This document shows, one piece after another, positions 53,360 through 63,387 of a DNA stretch of 64,000 nucleotides. Under the pieces are notes generated by a model. That model was not told the DNA's origin and ran no database searches. It saw nothing but the letters and a program-made list of their open reading frames with translations. Position 1 is the first letter of the stretch. Each line of letters begins with the position of its first letter. The stretch covers positions 1 through 64,000 of the forward strand of contig NZ_JBFEFH010000002.1 of NCBI RefSeq assembly GCF_040717455.1. Reading direction: 5' to 3'. The position numbers and the translations under genes are program-made. The stretch is from Tautonia sp040717455. GTDB lineage: Bacteria; Planctomycetota; Planctomycetia; Isosphaerales; Isosphaeraceae.

Positions 53360-54730
53360 TCAAGGGCGCCCCGGCAACCAGCGCAACGAACCGATCATCC
53401 GTTGATCGCGCCGGCCAAAGCGATCGACCTGCGACGCCCGGAGCGTGAAGATCGCCACCACCTGACGGCCCTTCGCGTCCGAGACAAGGTAATAGTACCA
53501 GACGATCGGCTCTTCCCCCTGCCGGCCTGCCAGGGCCAGGCGGTAGCGGAACTCCCCCTCGGGGGCGGTCACGGCCCCGGCGTCGATCATCCGGTCGAAC
53601 CGATCGCCGAGCGCCTTCTTCACGTCGTCCCGGAATCGCTCGGCCTTCGGCTGCGCGCCCGGCTCGACGGTCGGCCCGGCCACGAGATTGGCCTGCACGA
53701 CCACCGTGCCCGCCTCGACCCGCCGCAAGACGACCTGCTGATCGTCTTCCGAGAACAGGTGCCAGGCCCGGTCGTGCTGCAGCGTGTAGCGCCCGTCGGG
53801 AGAGGCGTAACGAAGCAGGAGCCAGTCGTCGGGGATCGCCTCGGGGACCGTCGGCGGCGATGCGCCGGCGTCCTCATCGGCCGCCTCGCCCCGCTCGATC
53901 GAGATCGTGCTGCGGAACTCCAGGCCCGCCTCGACCGGCCCCGGTTCCCGGCGCTCGTCGCGCTCGATCGTCACCAGGCTGACCCGGCCGGCCCGGCGAT
54001 CGAACCGGAAGGACCCGGTGATCGTCATCTCCCCCTGGCCTCCCAGGACGGCGCCGGCGATCGCCCCGGCCAGCTCGACCTCGGCCGACTCGTCGTCCAC
54101 CGACCGCAGCGTGGCCTCGACCGTGTTCGAGGCCAGCACGTCGTAGCCGCTGATGGACCGGGCAACCGCGTCGGGCACGGGCCAGCGGTCGCCGGGAGCG
54201 ACCTCGGCCCCGGCCTCGGGCAGCAAGGCAGGCACGCCGATCGGGTCGGCGGGCATGTGCACCAGGTCCAGCTCGGCCCGCGTCAACGGACCCTGGGGGC
54301 TGGCCGCGACGACCCGGCCGCCCGGTCCGCCGGCTCGATCGACGACCAACGACGAGACCTCGGGCCGCAGGGTGATCGTCTGCGGCCGGATCGGTTCCGG
54401 CCCGCCGATCTCCACGCTCGCCCGCCCGACCTGGCGCCAGAGGCGGGCCGGGAGGCCCTCGGCATCGACCGCGAGCACCTGATCCCTCGACTCGATCCGG
54501 GTGGAGACGGTCAGCTCGATCGGGGTCACGGGGGTGTCTTCCGTCGCCTCACCGGGGCGGTAGCGTCCCTCGGCGTCGAGGGTGGCCAGCACCCGCAGCC
54601 GATCCCCGACCTCCAGGCGCTCGACCAGCGCAACCGGCCCCTCCTCGGCCGCCCGAGCCCCGAAGGACCAGGCCGTCCCCAGCATCAGAGCCGCCACCGA
54701 GAGCCCGCCGAGCCGGTGCCTGCTTCGCAT
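53360..54730 (-). CDS. Exported protein with DUF1795/PsbP-like C-terminal module
   Basis: A 456-residue protein starting at the ATG 54730, with GGAGGAGAG about eight bases upstream. The N-terminus is a signal peptide (MRSRHRLGGLSVAALMLGTAWSFGARA). The first 280 residues are beta-rich and acidic (PGEATEDTPVTPIELTVSTRIESRDQ...). The last 160 residues (DDWLLLRYASPDGRYTLQHDRAWHLFSEDDQQVVLRRVEAGTVVVQANLVAG...YYYLVSDAKGRQVVAIFTLRASQVDRFGRRDQRMIGSLRW) match the PsbP/DUF1795-like fold. It is next to a protein with a similar C-terminus, so the pair may have arisen by duplication of that module. Function unknown. Confidence 0.72.
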   Translation of the reverse strand: MRSRHRLGGLSVAALMLGTAWSFGARAAEEGPVALVERLEVGDRLRVLATLDAEGRYRPGEATEDTPVTPIELTVSTRIESRDQVLAVDAEGLPARLWRQVGRASVEIGGPEPIRPQTITLRPEVSSLVVDRAGGPGGRVVAASPQGPLTRAELDLVHMPADPIGVPALLPEAGAEVAPGDRWPVPDAVARSISGYDVLASNTVEATLRSVDDESAEVELAGAIAGAVLGGQGEMTITGSFRFDRRAGRVSLVTIERDERREPGPVEAGLEFRSTISIERGEAADEDAGASPPTVPEAIPDDWLLLRYASPDGRYTLQHDRAWHLFSEDDQQVVLRRVEAGTVVVQANLVAGPTVEPGAQPKAERFRDDVKKALGDRFDRMIDAGAVTAPEGEFRYRLALAGRQGEEPIVWYYYLVSDAKGRQVVAIFTLRASQVDRFGRRDQRMIGSLRWLPGRP

Positions 54731-55424
54731 CCCGATCACTCTCCTCCCGCCTCCAGGAACGGACCATCCCCCCACGCTCTGCAGCGGGCGGAGACGAGTC
54801 AACCACGAAAACGACGCGCCGAACGTGATCGCATTTCCCCTTTGTCTTCGAATTTCGACCGCAAGACCGTCGTTTCCCGAAAATTTTCCGGATTTTTGCC
54901 GCAAAGCCGCAGGGAGGCTCGAATAGGTAGGAGCCGGACGCCGCGGCGTCCCCCCCGATCGCGATGCATCCGGGGAAGGTTCTTTCCGAAGATGTCAAAT
55001 CGACATCCCCTTCATGCCAATCTGCGTCGCAAGCCGGCCCGAGCCCCGCCCGACCCGCGGCGATCGGATCACGCAACTCCCGGAAAATGGATGACTTAAG
55101 CCCGCGATCCTCTTCCAACGCCCCGCCCCATCCGGTCACGGGTACGTCGTTTGCGGACGGATGCGGGAGTCGGTTCAGCCTTGACATCGAGGTGAGAGGG
55201 CGAACTTCGCCCCCCATTCCCCACTCCGAACTCTAGAGACACAACAGAGGGTTCTTCGGGAAGAATCCAGGGTGAAGGCCGAACTCAATGCCCGGTTTCG
55301 ACGAAAAGATGAACAGACGGAACCTTCGTCACGGCCGAAAGCGTCCGAACTATTACAGTCGTCCGCAACGTTGTGAGAACAGTCCTCAACCGGGATTCGT
55401 CGTGAGCCCGGGAGCGAAGCACGG
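54731..55424. other. Divergent intergenic region upstream of the sigma factor
   Basis: It separates the minus-strand exported-protein gene from the sigma-factor gene and should contain both promoters. Base composition varies, with AT-richer patches near 54830-54910 and 55000-55030. Short frames here are not convincing. The last 150 bp may form the sigma-factor leader. Confidence 0.5.
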
Positions 55425-57098
55425 ATGAGCCAGCCCTATCGCCACCCAGCACTGCGGCAGTTGATGGAACAGCAGACGCGCTCGGCCACCCGGGAGCGTC
55501 GGCTGGAACAACTGGACCGCGCCGAGCGGCTGCTGGCCGAGATCGAAGGCGGCAAGGTCTACCCGTTCGAATTCCTCTGCTACCGGATCACCGGCTACCG
55601 GGCCGATTCGTCCTCCTTGCTGACGATCAGCGGCCGCGACGTCCGACATGATCTCCGGCTCTACGTCGAAGACCTGTCGCGCACCGTCGGCCAGCCCGTC
55701 GACGAGGCGACCGAGCCGGTCCTGACGGTCGAGGACGTGAGCCGGCGGTACAGGGTCTCGACCCGGACCGTCAACCGCTGGCGGCGCCAGGGGCTCGTGG
55801 CCCGGCACTTCCGGGTCGAAGGACGCATCAAAGTCGGTTTCCTGGAATCCAGCTTGGATCGATTCGTGTCGGAGCACCGCGAACAGGTCGATCGCGGGAC
55901 TCGTTTCAGCCAGTTGTCCGACGCGGAGCGCGACGAGATCATCCGACGCGCCCGCCGCATGGCTGCGGTCCGGCAGGCCAGCCTCGCCGAGATCGCCCGG
56001 AGGATTGCACGCAAGATGTCCCGCTCTCCTGAGACCATTCGCATGACGTTGAAGACCTACGACCGGGAGCATCCGGACCGAGCAATCTTCCCCAGCTCGA
56101 CCGGCCCGCTCGACACCGAAGCCCGGGCCCAGATCTACCGGAAGTTCCGCACCGGGACCTCCGTGGAGGTCCTGGCCAAGCAATACGGCCGGACCCGATC
56201 GAGCATCTATCGGGTCCTGAACGAGCTGCGCGCCGAACGCCTGCTCGAGACGAAGCTCGAATACATGCACAACGAGAGCTTCGACGACCCGAAGGCCGCG
56301 GCCGAGATCCTCGCCGAGATGCCCGTGCCGGCCGACGGCAAGGCCCCCCGCAAGGTCAAGGCCCCCAAGGGCTTGCCGCCGTACCTGGCCAGCCTGTACG
56401 AGGTCCCCTTGCTCTCCCGAGAGCAGGAAGCCCACCTCTTCCGGAAGATGAACTTCCTGAAGTACAAGGCCCACCTGCGCCGCGAGAAGCTCGACCCGCA
56501 CAAGGCCAAGACCGCCGAACTCGACGAGATCGACCGGCTGCAGGACGAGGCCCTGGCCGTCAAGAACCAGATCATCCGGGCCAACCTCCGCCTGGTCGTC
56601 TCGATCGCCAAGCGGCACGTCGGCCCCAGCAACAACTTCTTCGAACTGGTCTCCGACGGCAACATGTCCCTGATCCGCGCGGTCGAGAAATTCGACTACG
56701 CCCGCGGCAACAAGTTCTCCACCTACGCGAGCTGGGCGATCATGAAGAACTTCGCCCGCACGATCCCCGAGGAGAACTACCGCCGCGACCGCTTCGTCAC
56801 CGGCCACGAGGAGATGTTCGAGTCGGCCGCCGACGGCCGGATCGACGAGCACGAGTACGAGGTCGCCCACCGCCGCAACGTCGAGGCCGTGCAGGGGATG
56901 CTCGGCCGCCTCGACGACCGCGAGCGGCGGATCATGATCTCCCGCTACGGCCTCGACGGCACCCGCGAGATGACCCTCGAGCAGCTCGGCAGGGAGCTGG
57001 GCATCACCAAGGAACGCGTCCGCCAGATCGAGTCGCGGGCCCAGGAGAAGCTCCGCCGGATCGCCGTCGAGGAGCGCATGGAACTGCCCATGTTCTGA
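55425..57098 (+). CDS. Sigma-70 family RNA polymerase sigma factor with N-terminal HTH array
   Basis: A 557-residue protein. The C-terminal half has the sigma-70 core: region 1.2/2.1-like GLPPYLASLYEVPLLSREQEAHLFRKM (about 317-342), region 2 IIRANLRLVVSIAKRHVGPSNNFFELVSDGNMSLIRAVEKFDYARGNKFSTYASWAIMK (383-441) and region 4 (about 495-548) with LGRELGITKERVRQIESRAQEKLRR. Between them only about 45 residues replace the usual region 3. The N-terminal 310 residues are not region 1.1: they hold an excisionase/MerR-like HTH (about 99-146), a HTH (186-212) and a third (235-272). It could act as a sigma factor that also binds DNA upstream. A terminator and a tRNA operon follow. Confidence 0.88.
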   Translation: MSQPYRHPALRQLMEQQTRSATRERRLEQLDRAERLLAEIEGGKVYPFEFLCYRITGYRADSSSLLTISGRDVRHDLRLYVEDLSRTVGQPVDEATEPVLTVEDVSRRYRVSTRTVNRWRRQGLVARHFRVEGRIKVGFLESSLDRFVSEHREQVDRGTRFSQLSDAERDEIIRRARRMAAVRQASLAEIARRIARKMSRSPETIRMTLKTYDREHPDRAIFPSSTGPLDTEARAQIYRKFRTGTSVEVLAKQYGRTRSSIYRVLNELRAERLLETKLEYMHNESFDDPKAAAEILAEMPVPADGKAPRKVKAPKGLPPYLASLYEVPLLSREQEAHLFRKMNFLKYKAHLRREKLDPHKAKTAELDEIDRLQDEALAVKNQIIRANLRLVVSIAKRHVGPSNNFFELVSDGNMSLIRAVEKFDYARGNKFSTYASWAIMKNFARTIPEENYRRDRFVTGHEEMFESAADGRIDEHEYEVAHRRNVEAVQGMLGRLDDRERRIMISRYGLDGTREMTLEQLGRELGITKERVRQIESRAQEKLRRIAVEERMELPMF

Positions 57099-57127
57099 CG
57101 CAACCCTCGCCCGGGACTCGCCTTCCT

Positions 57128-57159
57128 GCCGCCGGGGACGCTCGCTCGTCCCCGGCGGC
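57128..57159 (+). terminator. Sigma-factor gene terminator
   Basis: Perfect 11-bp stem GCCGCCGGGGA (57128-57138) with complement at 57149-57159 and 10-nt loop, 30 bp after the stop. Confidence 0.8.
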
Positions 57160-57436
57160 TCGCATTGACGGCCGGATCAAGGACGGCCGGGCCGCACGAC
57201 CCGGGCTCCGGGACGCGGCGCGGTGTCGATCCCCTCGATGCGACTCCGCCGCGAAAGAACGGCGGGGGTCCCCTTGCTCCCCCCGCCTCGGGCGCGGTAC
57301 CATGCCCCCTGGAATCGTGGCGAGAAAACTCCGTCGATCCGCCCGGCCGAACGATTCCAACGATTCAGCGGAGAAAATCGCTTGCAATCGGCCTGAAGTC
57401 ACGGTAAATTCTGACTTTTCCGCTGCCCGGAATCTC
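57160..57436. other. Region upstream of the tRNA-tuf operon
   Basis: 277 bp between the sigma-factor terminator and the first tRNA. It should hold the promoter for the tRNA-tuf transcript; no clear -35/-10 pair was singled out. No gene. Confidence 0.4.
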
Positions 57437-57509
57437 GCTGGCGTAGCTCAACTGGCAGAGCAACGGTCTTGTAAACCGTAGGTTGTGAGTTCGACTCTCA
57501 CCGCCAGCT
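57437..57509 (+). tRNA. tRNA-Thr (anticodon TGT)
   Basis: Acceptor arms GCTGGCG/CGCCAGC, D-loop, anticodon stem ACGGT/ACCGT with loop CTTGTAA giving TGT, and a TTCGA T-loop. 73 nt; CCA is not encoded. First in the tRNA cluster leading to tuf. Confidence 0.96.
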
Positions 57510-57622
57510 CTGCCGGATCGCGTCGAGGCGATCCGGGTCGGTCGAAACATCGAACATTCGCACGCAGCCCAGACTCGCAGAGCAGAGACGACTCAAAACG
57601 ACGACGACTTAAAACGACGATC

Positions 57623-57704
57623 GGGTGGTTACCCAAGCGGTCAAAGGGGCCAGACTGTAAATCTGGTGGCTCAGCCTTCGCAGGTTCGAATCCTGCACCA
57701 CCCA
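57623..57704 (+). tRNA. tRNA-Tyr (anticodon GTA)
   Basis: Acceptor GGGTGGT/ACCACCC with discriminator A; anticodon loop CTGTAAA gives GTA; long variable arm typical of tRNA-Tyr. 82 nt; no encoded CCA. Confidence 0.95.
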
Positions 57705-57881
57705 CTTCGACTACTCACGATCGAACGGCCCGCTTCCGTCCCGGCCATGGTCCCCAGAGACGGGCCCGCCGCAGAGCCGAACAGAAGGGATTGAAGGAGG
57801 ATTCGCTCGCCTGACCGACCGACTCTCGCATTCGCCGGTTCGAACCGACTGGCGCGGACCTCGGCATCTGCTGGCCCCATT

Positions 57882-57952
57882 GCGGGTGTAGCTCAATGGT
57901 AGAGCCCCTGCCTTCCAAGCAGGCTGTGTGGGTTCGATTCCCATCACCCGCT
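57882..57952 (+). tRNA. tRNA-Gly (anticodon TCC)
   Basis: Acceptor GCGGGTG/CACCCGC, anticodon loop CTTCCAA gives TCC, T-loop TTCGATT. 71 nt; no encoded CCA. Confidence 0.96.
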
Positions 57953-58198
57953 CTCCCGATTTGCCGGCCCTTGCCCTGAGTGTTCGCCCCTCCCTGCGAG
58001 GCCAATGCCCCGGGGCCTGGCCTTCAGCCTCGGGTCGGATCGGATGACAGACGCGGGCCGGGAAGGCGGGCCATCCGGATCGAGATCAGACGCCCGAACC
58101 ACGACTGAAACGGATCGAAGACGACGAGGTTTGCTTCACGAGACACTCACACCGAACACGGCGTTGACGCGAGAAGACCCTCGTTCACGCCCCCCTTT

Positions 58199-58271
<73 letters not shown>

Positions 58272-58474
58272 TTCCCTGTACGAAGCATGATGACCCGGAT
58301 CGGTTCCCGTCCGATTGGTCGGCGAATCGATCCCTTTTTTGGACCGCGCCGACCGACGCCCGGCGGAACCCGACCCCGGTTCGGGACGCGGCCGACTACC
58401 GCCGGACCTCGCGGGGCGACGGGCTAATACCCCCCACCTCGCTTTCCAGAACCAGGAGACGACGGGAAGCACCG

Positions 58475-59686
<1,212 letters not shown>

Positions 59687-59741
59687 CGCCACCCACGCCG
59701 ATCGCCGCGCCTTCGGTGCGCTGATACCCGACGACCCACTC

Positions 59742-59790
59742 ATCCCGGCCGACGCCTCGCCTTTCCCGGGCGATTCGCGTCGGCCGGGAT
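59742..59790 (+). terminator. tuf terminator
   Basis: Perfect 14-bp stem ATCCCGGCCGACGC (59742-59755) with complement at 59777-59790 and a 21-nt loop, 55 bp after the tuf stop, ahead of tRNA-Trp. Confidence 0.75.
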
Positions 59791-59875
59791 GTCCGATGGA
59801 TCAAGGAACGGCGACTTCCCGTCGCCTGGCCGCGACCTTCCCGGGACGAATGAACCCTTCGGCCCGGTTTTCCGT

Positions 59876-59948
59876 ACGAGCGTAGCTCAACTGGTAGAGC
59901 ACCGGTCTCCAAAACCGGGGGTTGGGGGTTCGATTCCCTCCGCTCGTG
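59876..59948 (+). tRNA. tRNA-Trp (anticodon CCA)
   Basis: Acceptor ACGAGCG/CGCTCGT with discriminator G, anticodon loop CTCCAAA giving CCA. 73 nt, no encoded CCA. A tRNA-Trp gene between tuf and secE is a common arrangement. Confidence 0.96.
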
Positions 59949-60199
59949 TTTCGTGTCGATCTCTTCCCTCAACGGCAGGCCCGCGGCCCCCGGGGTCTTC
60001 CTCCGGCGGCCATCGAGGCGGTGTCGACGAGTCGGGCCTGCGGCCCGGTCCTGCGACGCAAACAGGGGCCGGCCTTGCAGGCCCGTCACCTCGCCGGGGG
60101 AAGCGATCGGGCCGTTGCGAAGCGAACTCGATAGCGTGGGTTTCCGTCTGCAGTCACTGTCAAGAGCGGCGTGATCGCGTCCTCGGGAGGGTCGGGCGA

Positions 60200-60721
60200 A
60201 TGGGCAAGGTGAAGGATGATGCAACCGAGACCCGTGCATCGAAGCCCTCGGAGAAGTCTGCCCGTCGCAGCGGCAAGAATCAGTTTTTTGCCACCCTCCT
60301 GAGCTCCGGGCTCTACAAGCCGATGCAGGGCTGGCATGCCCGGCTCTGGACCGGCATCGCCATGGCGGCCGTCCTGCTCATCGGCGTGACCCGGCTCTTC
60401 GCCACGCTTGATGGCACCGAGATCTATGTCCAGTTCGGGATCTGTGGCGTCCTGGCTGCGGCGTTCGCCTGGCTGAGCTTCCGGATGATCCACTATCCGC
60501 CGTTCGCCGACTTCCTGATCGCCACCCAGGCCGAGATGAACAAGGTCTCCTGGATCAGCCGGAACGACCTGAAGCGGGCCACCGGCGTCGTCCTGGTCAC
60601 CGTGCTGGTCATCTCGTTCTACCTGTTCGCGATCGACAACGTCTGGATGGTCCTGCTCAACCAGATCGGCGTGCTCGACGTCTCGGCCGGGACCGGCCAG
60701 GCGATCGGCTCCGCCGGCTGA
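60200..60721 (+). CDS. secE: Preprotein translocase subunit SecE
   Basis: A 173-residue subunit of the SecYEG export channel. Three hydrophobic helices (about residues 50-67, 76-95, 128-152), with the SecE signature TQAEMNKVSWISRNDLKRATGVVLVTVLV (about 109-137) ahead of the last. Most bacteria have only the last helix; an N-terminal basic region (SEKSARRSGKNQFF) and two extra helices are added here. ATG at 60200 is the start that follows GGGAGGGTC. nusG lies 129 bp downstream on the same strand. Confidence 0.92.
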   Translation: MGKVKDDATETRASKPSEKSARRSGKNQFFATLLSSGLYKPMQGWHARLWTGIAMAAVLLIGVTRLFATLDGTEIYVQFGICGVLAAAFAWLSFRMIHYPPFADFLIATQAEMNKVSWISRNDLKRATGVVLVTVLVISFYLFAIDNVWMVLLNQIGVLDVSAGTGQAIGSAG

Positions 60722-60850
60722 CGCCGCGGACACCCGCGCAATCGGCCGGGCGGGCGGCCTCCTTCCTCCCTGGCCGCCCCTCGTTCGCGTTGCCCTCTTG
60801 TTCTGCTTGCACCACTCGCTCCGAACCGAACTCCCACCCCCGACTGCCGG

Positions 60851-61750
60851 ATGAGCACGACGCCCGACGAACACGACGAGCCGCCCCTCGAGCCCGAGTC
60901 AGGCCCGCCGTCGGAGCCGACCGAGACGGATCGCGGCTCAGCCGTCGGCCCATCGAACCTTTTCGAAGTCGAGGAATCGGCGCCCGACGGCGGCACCCCG
61001 GCCGGCGAGACCCCCGAGCCGGCCTCCCCCGCCGACGAGGCCGATGCCGAGGCTGAGCCCGAATCGGCCCTGCCCGACGAGCCCGCCCCCGCCGCGGTCG
61101 AGGCCAGGCAACTGGCCGAGGCCACCGATGACGACGGCCCCGACGATCCCGAAGCCGACGATCACGTCGACACCGAAGAGGTCGAGACGCCCGCCGACCT
61201 CGATGACGACGAGCCTCCTCCCGAGCTGGTCTGGTACGTCCTGAAGGTCCAGAGCGGCCGCGAGGATACGATCCGGGACGCCCTCGAACGCCGCGTCAAG
61301 ATCCAGGATCTCGGGAACTACTTCGGCCAGATCGTCGTCCCGAAGGAAAAAGTGACCGAGATCCGGAACAACAAGAAACGCACCGTCGAGCGCAAGAGCT
61401 ACCCGGGCTACATCATGGTCCACATGGAGCTCAACGAGAAAACCTGGTTCGTGGTCCGGGAGACCCCCGGTGTCGGCGACTTCGTCGGCGCCCACGGCAC
61501 CCCGACGCCGATGAGCCAGTCCGAGATCGATAAGATCCTCAAGCCCGAGGAACCCGGCGAAACCAAGGCCGTCCCCAAGATCGACCTCGAACGCGGCGAC
61601 CGCGTGAAGATCAAGGAAGGCTCCTTCGAGAACTTCGAAGGGACGGTCGAAGAGGTCATCGAGGCCCGCGGTCTGGTCAAGGTGATGATCATCATCTTCA
61701 ACCGGCCGACCCCCGTGGACCTCGAGTACTGGCAAGTCGAGCGAGTCTGA
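60851..61750 (+). CDS. nusG: Transcription termination/antitermination factor NusG with acidic extension
   Basis: A 299-residue protein. The family NGN domain begins at about residue 126 (VWYVLKVQSGREDTIRDALERRV...SYPGYIMVHMELNEKTWFVVRETPGVGDFVG) and the KOW domain at about 243 (LERGDRVKIKEGSFENFEGTVEEV). The first 125 residues are an extension rich in Asp, Glu, Pro and Ala (PADEADAEAEPESALPDEPAP), with no matching fold. NusG binds RNA polymerase and links it to Rho and the ribosome; the tail may alter such contacts. It lies between secE and rplK as usual. Confidence 0.93.
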   Translation: MSTTPDEHDEPPLEPESGPPSEPTETDRGSAVGPSNLFEVEESAPDGGTPAGETPEPASPADEADAEAEPESALPDEPAPAAVEARQLAEATDDDGPDDPEADDHVDTEEVETPADLDDDEPPPELVWYVLKVQSGREDTIRDALERRVKIQDLGNYFGQIVVPKEKVTEIRNNKKRTVERKSYPGYIMVHMELNEKTWFVVRETPGVGDFVGAHGTPTPMSQSEIDKILKPEEPGETKAVPKIDLERGDRVKIKEGSFENFEGTVEEVIEARGLVKVMIIIFNRPTPVDLEYWQVERV

Positions 61751-61766
61751 ATCTCTGACGGAGTCG

Positions 61767-61891
61767 GCAGCAGGCAGCAGGCGGTAAGCAGAGGCCTTGG
61801 CGACAGCGAACCACTGCCGATCGCGCACGCTTCCCCCTGGTCGTTTCCCTCTTCATCTCTGCCTGCTACCTACCCCCTACTGCCTACTGCC
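61767..61891. repeat. Imprecise short repeats with dyad relation between nusG and rplK
   Basis: GCAGCAGGCAGCAGGCGGTAAGCAG (61767-61791) and CTGCCTGCTACCTACCCCCTACTGCCTACTGC (about 61859-61890) are degenerate repeats of GGCAG/CTGCC units and are imperfectly complementary, so the region could fold into a long imperfect stem. It fills most of the 158-bp gap. Confidence 0.6.
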
Positions 61892-61908
61892 CGGAGTACG
61901 AGAGAGCG

Positions 61909-62334
61909 ATGGCGAAGACAGTCACGGCAAAAATCAAGCTGCAATGCCCGGGTGGGCAGGCCACCCCGGCCCCCCCGGTCGGCCCGGCCCTCGGCCAGCA
62001 CGGCGTGAACATCGGGCAGTTCGTCACCCAGTTCAACGACCGGACCAAGGAGATGAAGGGGACCACCATCCCCGTCGAGATCACCGTCTACAACGACCGA
62101 TCGTTCGAGTTCATCACCAAGAGCCCCCCCGCCGCCGTCCTGCTCAAGCAGGCCGCCGGCATCGCCTCCGGGTCGGCCGAGCCCCACAAGACCAAGGTCG
62201 GCACCGTCTCCGCCGATCAGGTCCGCAAGATCGCCGAGACGAAGTTCCAGGACATGAACGCGCGAGACATCGACCACGCCATGCGGCTCATCGCCGGCAC
62301 GGCCCGCAGCATGGGGGTCGAGGTCAAGGGCTGA
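61909..62334 (+). CDS. rplK: 50S ribosomal protein L11
   Basis: A 141-residue ribosomal protein that binds 23S rRNA at the GTPase centre. Start MAKTVTAKIKLQCPGGQATPAPPVGPALGQHGVNIGQFV is the family opening; the second domain runs from about residue 70 with SPPAAVLLKQAAGI and ends ARSMGVEVKG. Length is standard. ATG at 61909. It lies 158 bp after nusG. Confidence 0.97.
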   Translation: MAKTVTAKIKLQCPGGQATPAPPVGPALGQHGVNIGQFVTQFNDRTKEMKGTTIPVEITVYNDRSFEFITKSPPAAVLLKQAAGIASGSAEPHKTKVGTVSADQVRKIAETKFQDMNARDIDHAMRLIAGTARSMGVEVKG

Positions 62335-62660
62335 CCCGGTCGATCGGCCTCCGCCCGATCGACCGCGGTCCGATCCCGACCGGCTTCACCCCCGATCGCG
62401 GGGCGGTCTCGCCACCGATCCCGACGCCCTCGGGGCCCCGGCGCCGGCGAGCCCGGCCCGATCCGGTCGGATGAGGCCCATGCTCGAAGAATCCACCGGC
62501 CGAGCACTGCCCGAAATGAGTGCTCGGCCCACCCGCGTCCGGCGCGACCGCCCGCCGGAGACGGCCCTCGGGGGGCCACGGGTGTCCCGGCGTCGTCCGT
62601 CGCTCGCGACCGATGACGACCGTGGGGCGGCAGCTTTTCCGCACCTTACGGAGAGCGACA
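62335..62660. other. Unusually long gap between rplK and rplA
   Basis: 326 bp where most bacteria have a few bases. No gene identified. It is rich in GATC/CGATCG strings (such as CGATCGGCCTCCGCCCGATCGACCGCGG), which could form weak stems. An internal promoter or L1 regulatory site is possible but not shown. Confidence 0.5.
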
Positions 62661-63338
62661 GTGCCCAAGCATTCGAAGCGCTTCCGCGCCCTCTTGCAGC
62701 AAACCCCCCCGGGGCCGATCTCGCTGGAAGAGGCCGTCCAGGCGCTGAAGACGTTCGGCACCACGAAGTTCGACCAGTCGGTCGAGGTCTCGACCAACCT
62801 GGGCATCGACCCCCGCCAGAGCGACCAGAACGTCCGCGGCTCGGTCGCCCTGCCGCACGGCATCGGCAAGACCGTGCGCGTGGCCGTCTTTGCCCAGGGC
62901 GATAACGCCGAGAAGGCCCGGGAGGCCGGCGCCGACATTGTCGGGGCCGACGACCTGGCCCAGCAGATCAAGAACGGGGTCATGGACTTCGACGTGGCCC
63001 TGGCCACGCCGGATGTCATGGGGATCGTCGGCCCGCTGGGCCGCGTGCTCGGCCCCCGGGGCATGATGCCCTCGCCCCGCTCCGGCACCGTGACGACCGA
63101 CATCGCCTCGGCCGTCCGCGAGTTCAAGGCCGGCAAGATCGAGTTTCGCAACGACAAGGGCGGGAACGTGGCCGCCCCGGTCGGCAAGCTGAGCTTCGAC
63201 GATCAGCGGCTGATCGAGAACATCCAGGCGTTCTTGACCCACCTGAAGACTCTCAAACCGGCCGCCGCCAAGGGCCAGTACATCCGGTCGGTCACCATCT
63301 CGGCCACGATGAGCCCGGGTATCCGGGTCGTCGCATAA
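62661..63338 (+). CDS. rplA: 50S ribosomal protein L1
   Basis: A 225-residue ribosomal protein of the L1 stalk, which also represses its own operon in many bacteria. It starts from GTG at 62661 (VPKHSKRFRALLQQTPP), preceded by CGGAGAG; the upstream frame is not coding-like. Conserved parts: EEAVQALKTFGTTKFDQSVEVSTNLGIDPRQSDQNVRGSVALPHGIGKTVRVAVFA and PSPRSGTVTTDI. Normal length. Confidence 0.95.
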   Translation: MPKHSKRFRALLQQTPPGPISLEEAVQALKTFGTTKFDQSVEVSTNLGIDPRQSDQNVRGSVALPHGIGKTVRVAVFAQGDNAEKAREAGADIVGADDLAQQIKNGVMDFDVALATPDVMGIVGPLGRVLGPRGMMPSPRSGTVTTDIASAVREFKAGKIEFRNDKGGNVAAPVGKLSFDDQRLIENIQAFLTHLKTLKPAAAKGQYIRSVTISATMSPGIRVVA

Positions 63339-63387
63339 CCCGAGCCGGCACCCACCAGGAGGCGGCCCCCGGCCGACGACCAAAGCG

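Noticed and set aside
54964..55236. 90-codon frame upstream of the sigma factor
   Set aside because: Ser/Pro-rich, no ribosome-binding site, no similarity; treated as non-coding.
59949..60199. Ribosomal protein L33 gene (rpmG) expected between tuf and secE in some phyla
   Set aside because: No frame with the L33 cysteine pattern is present in this gap.
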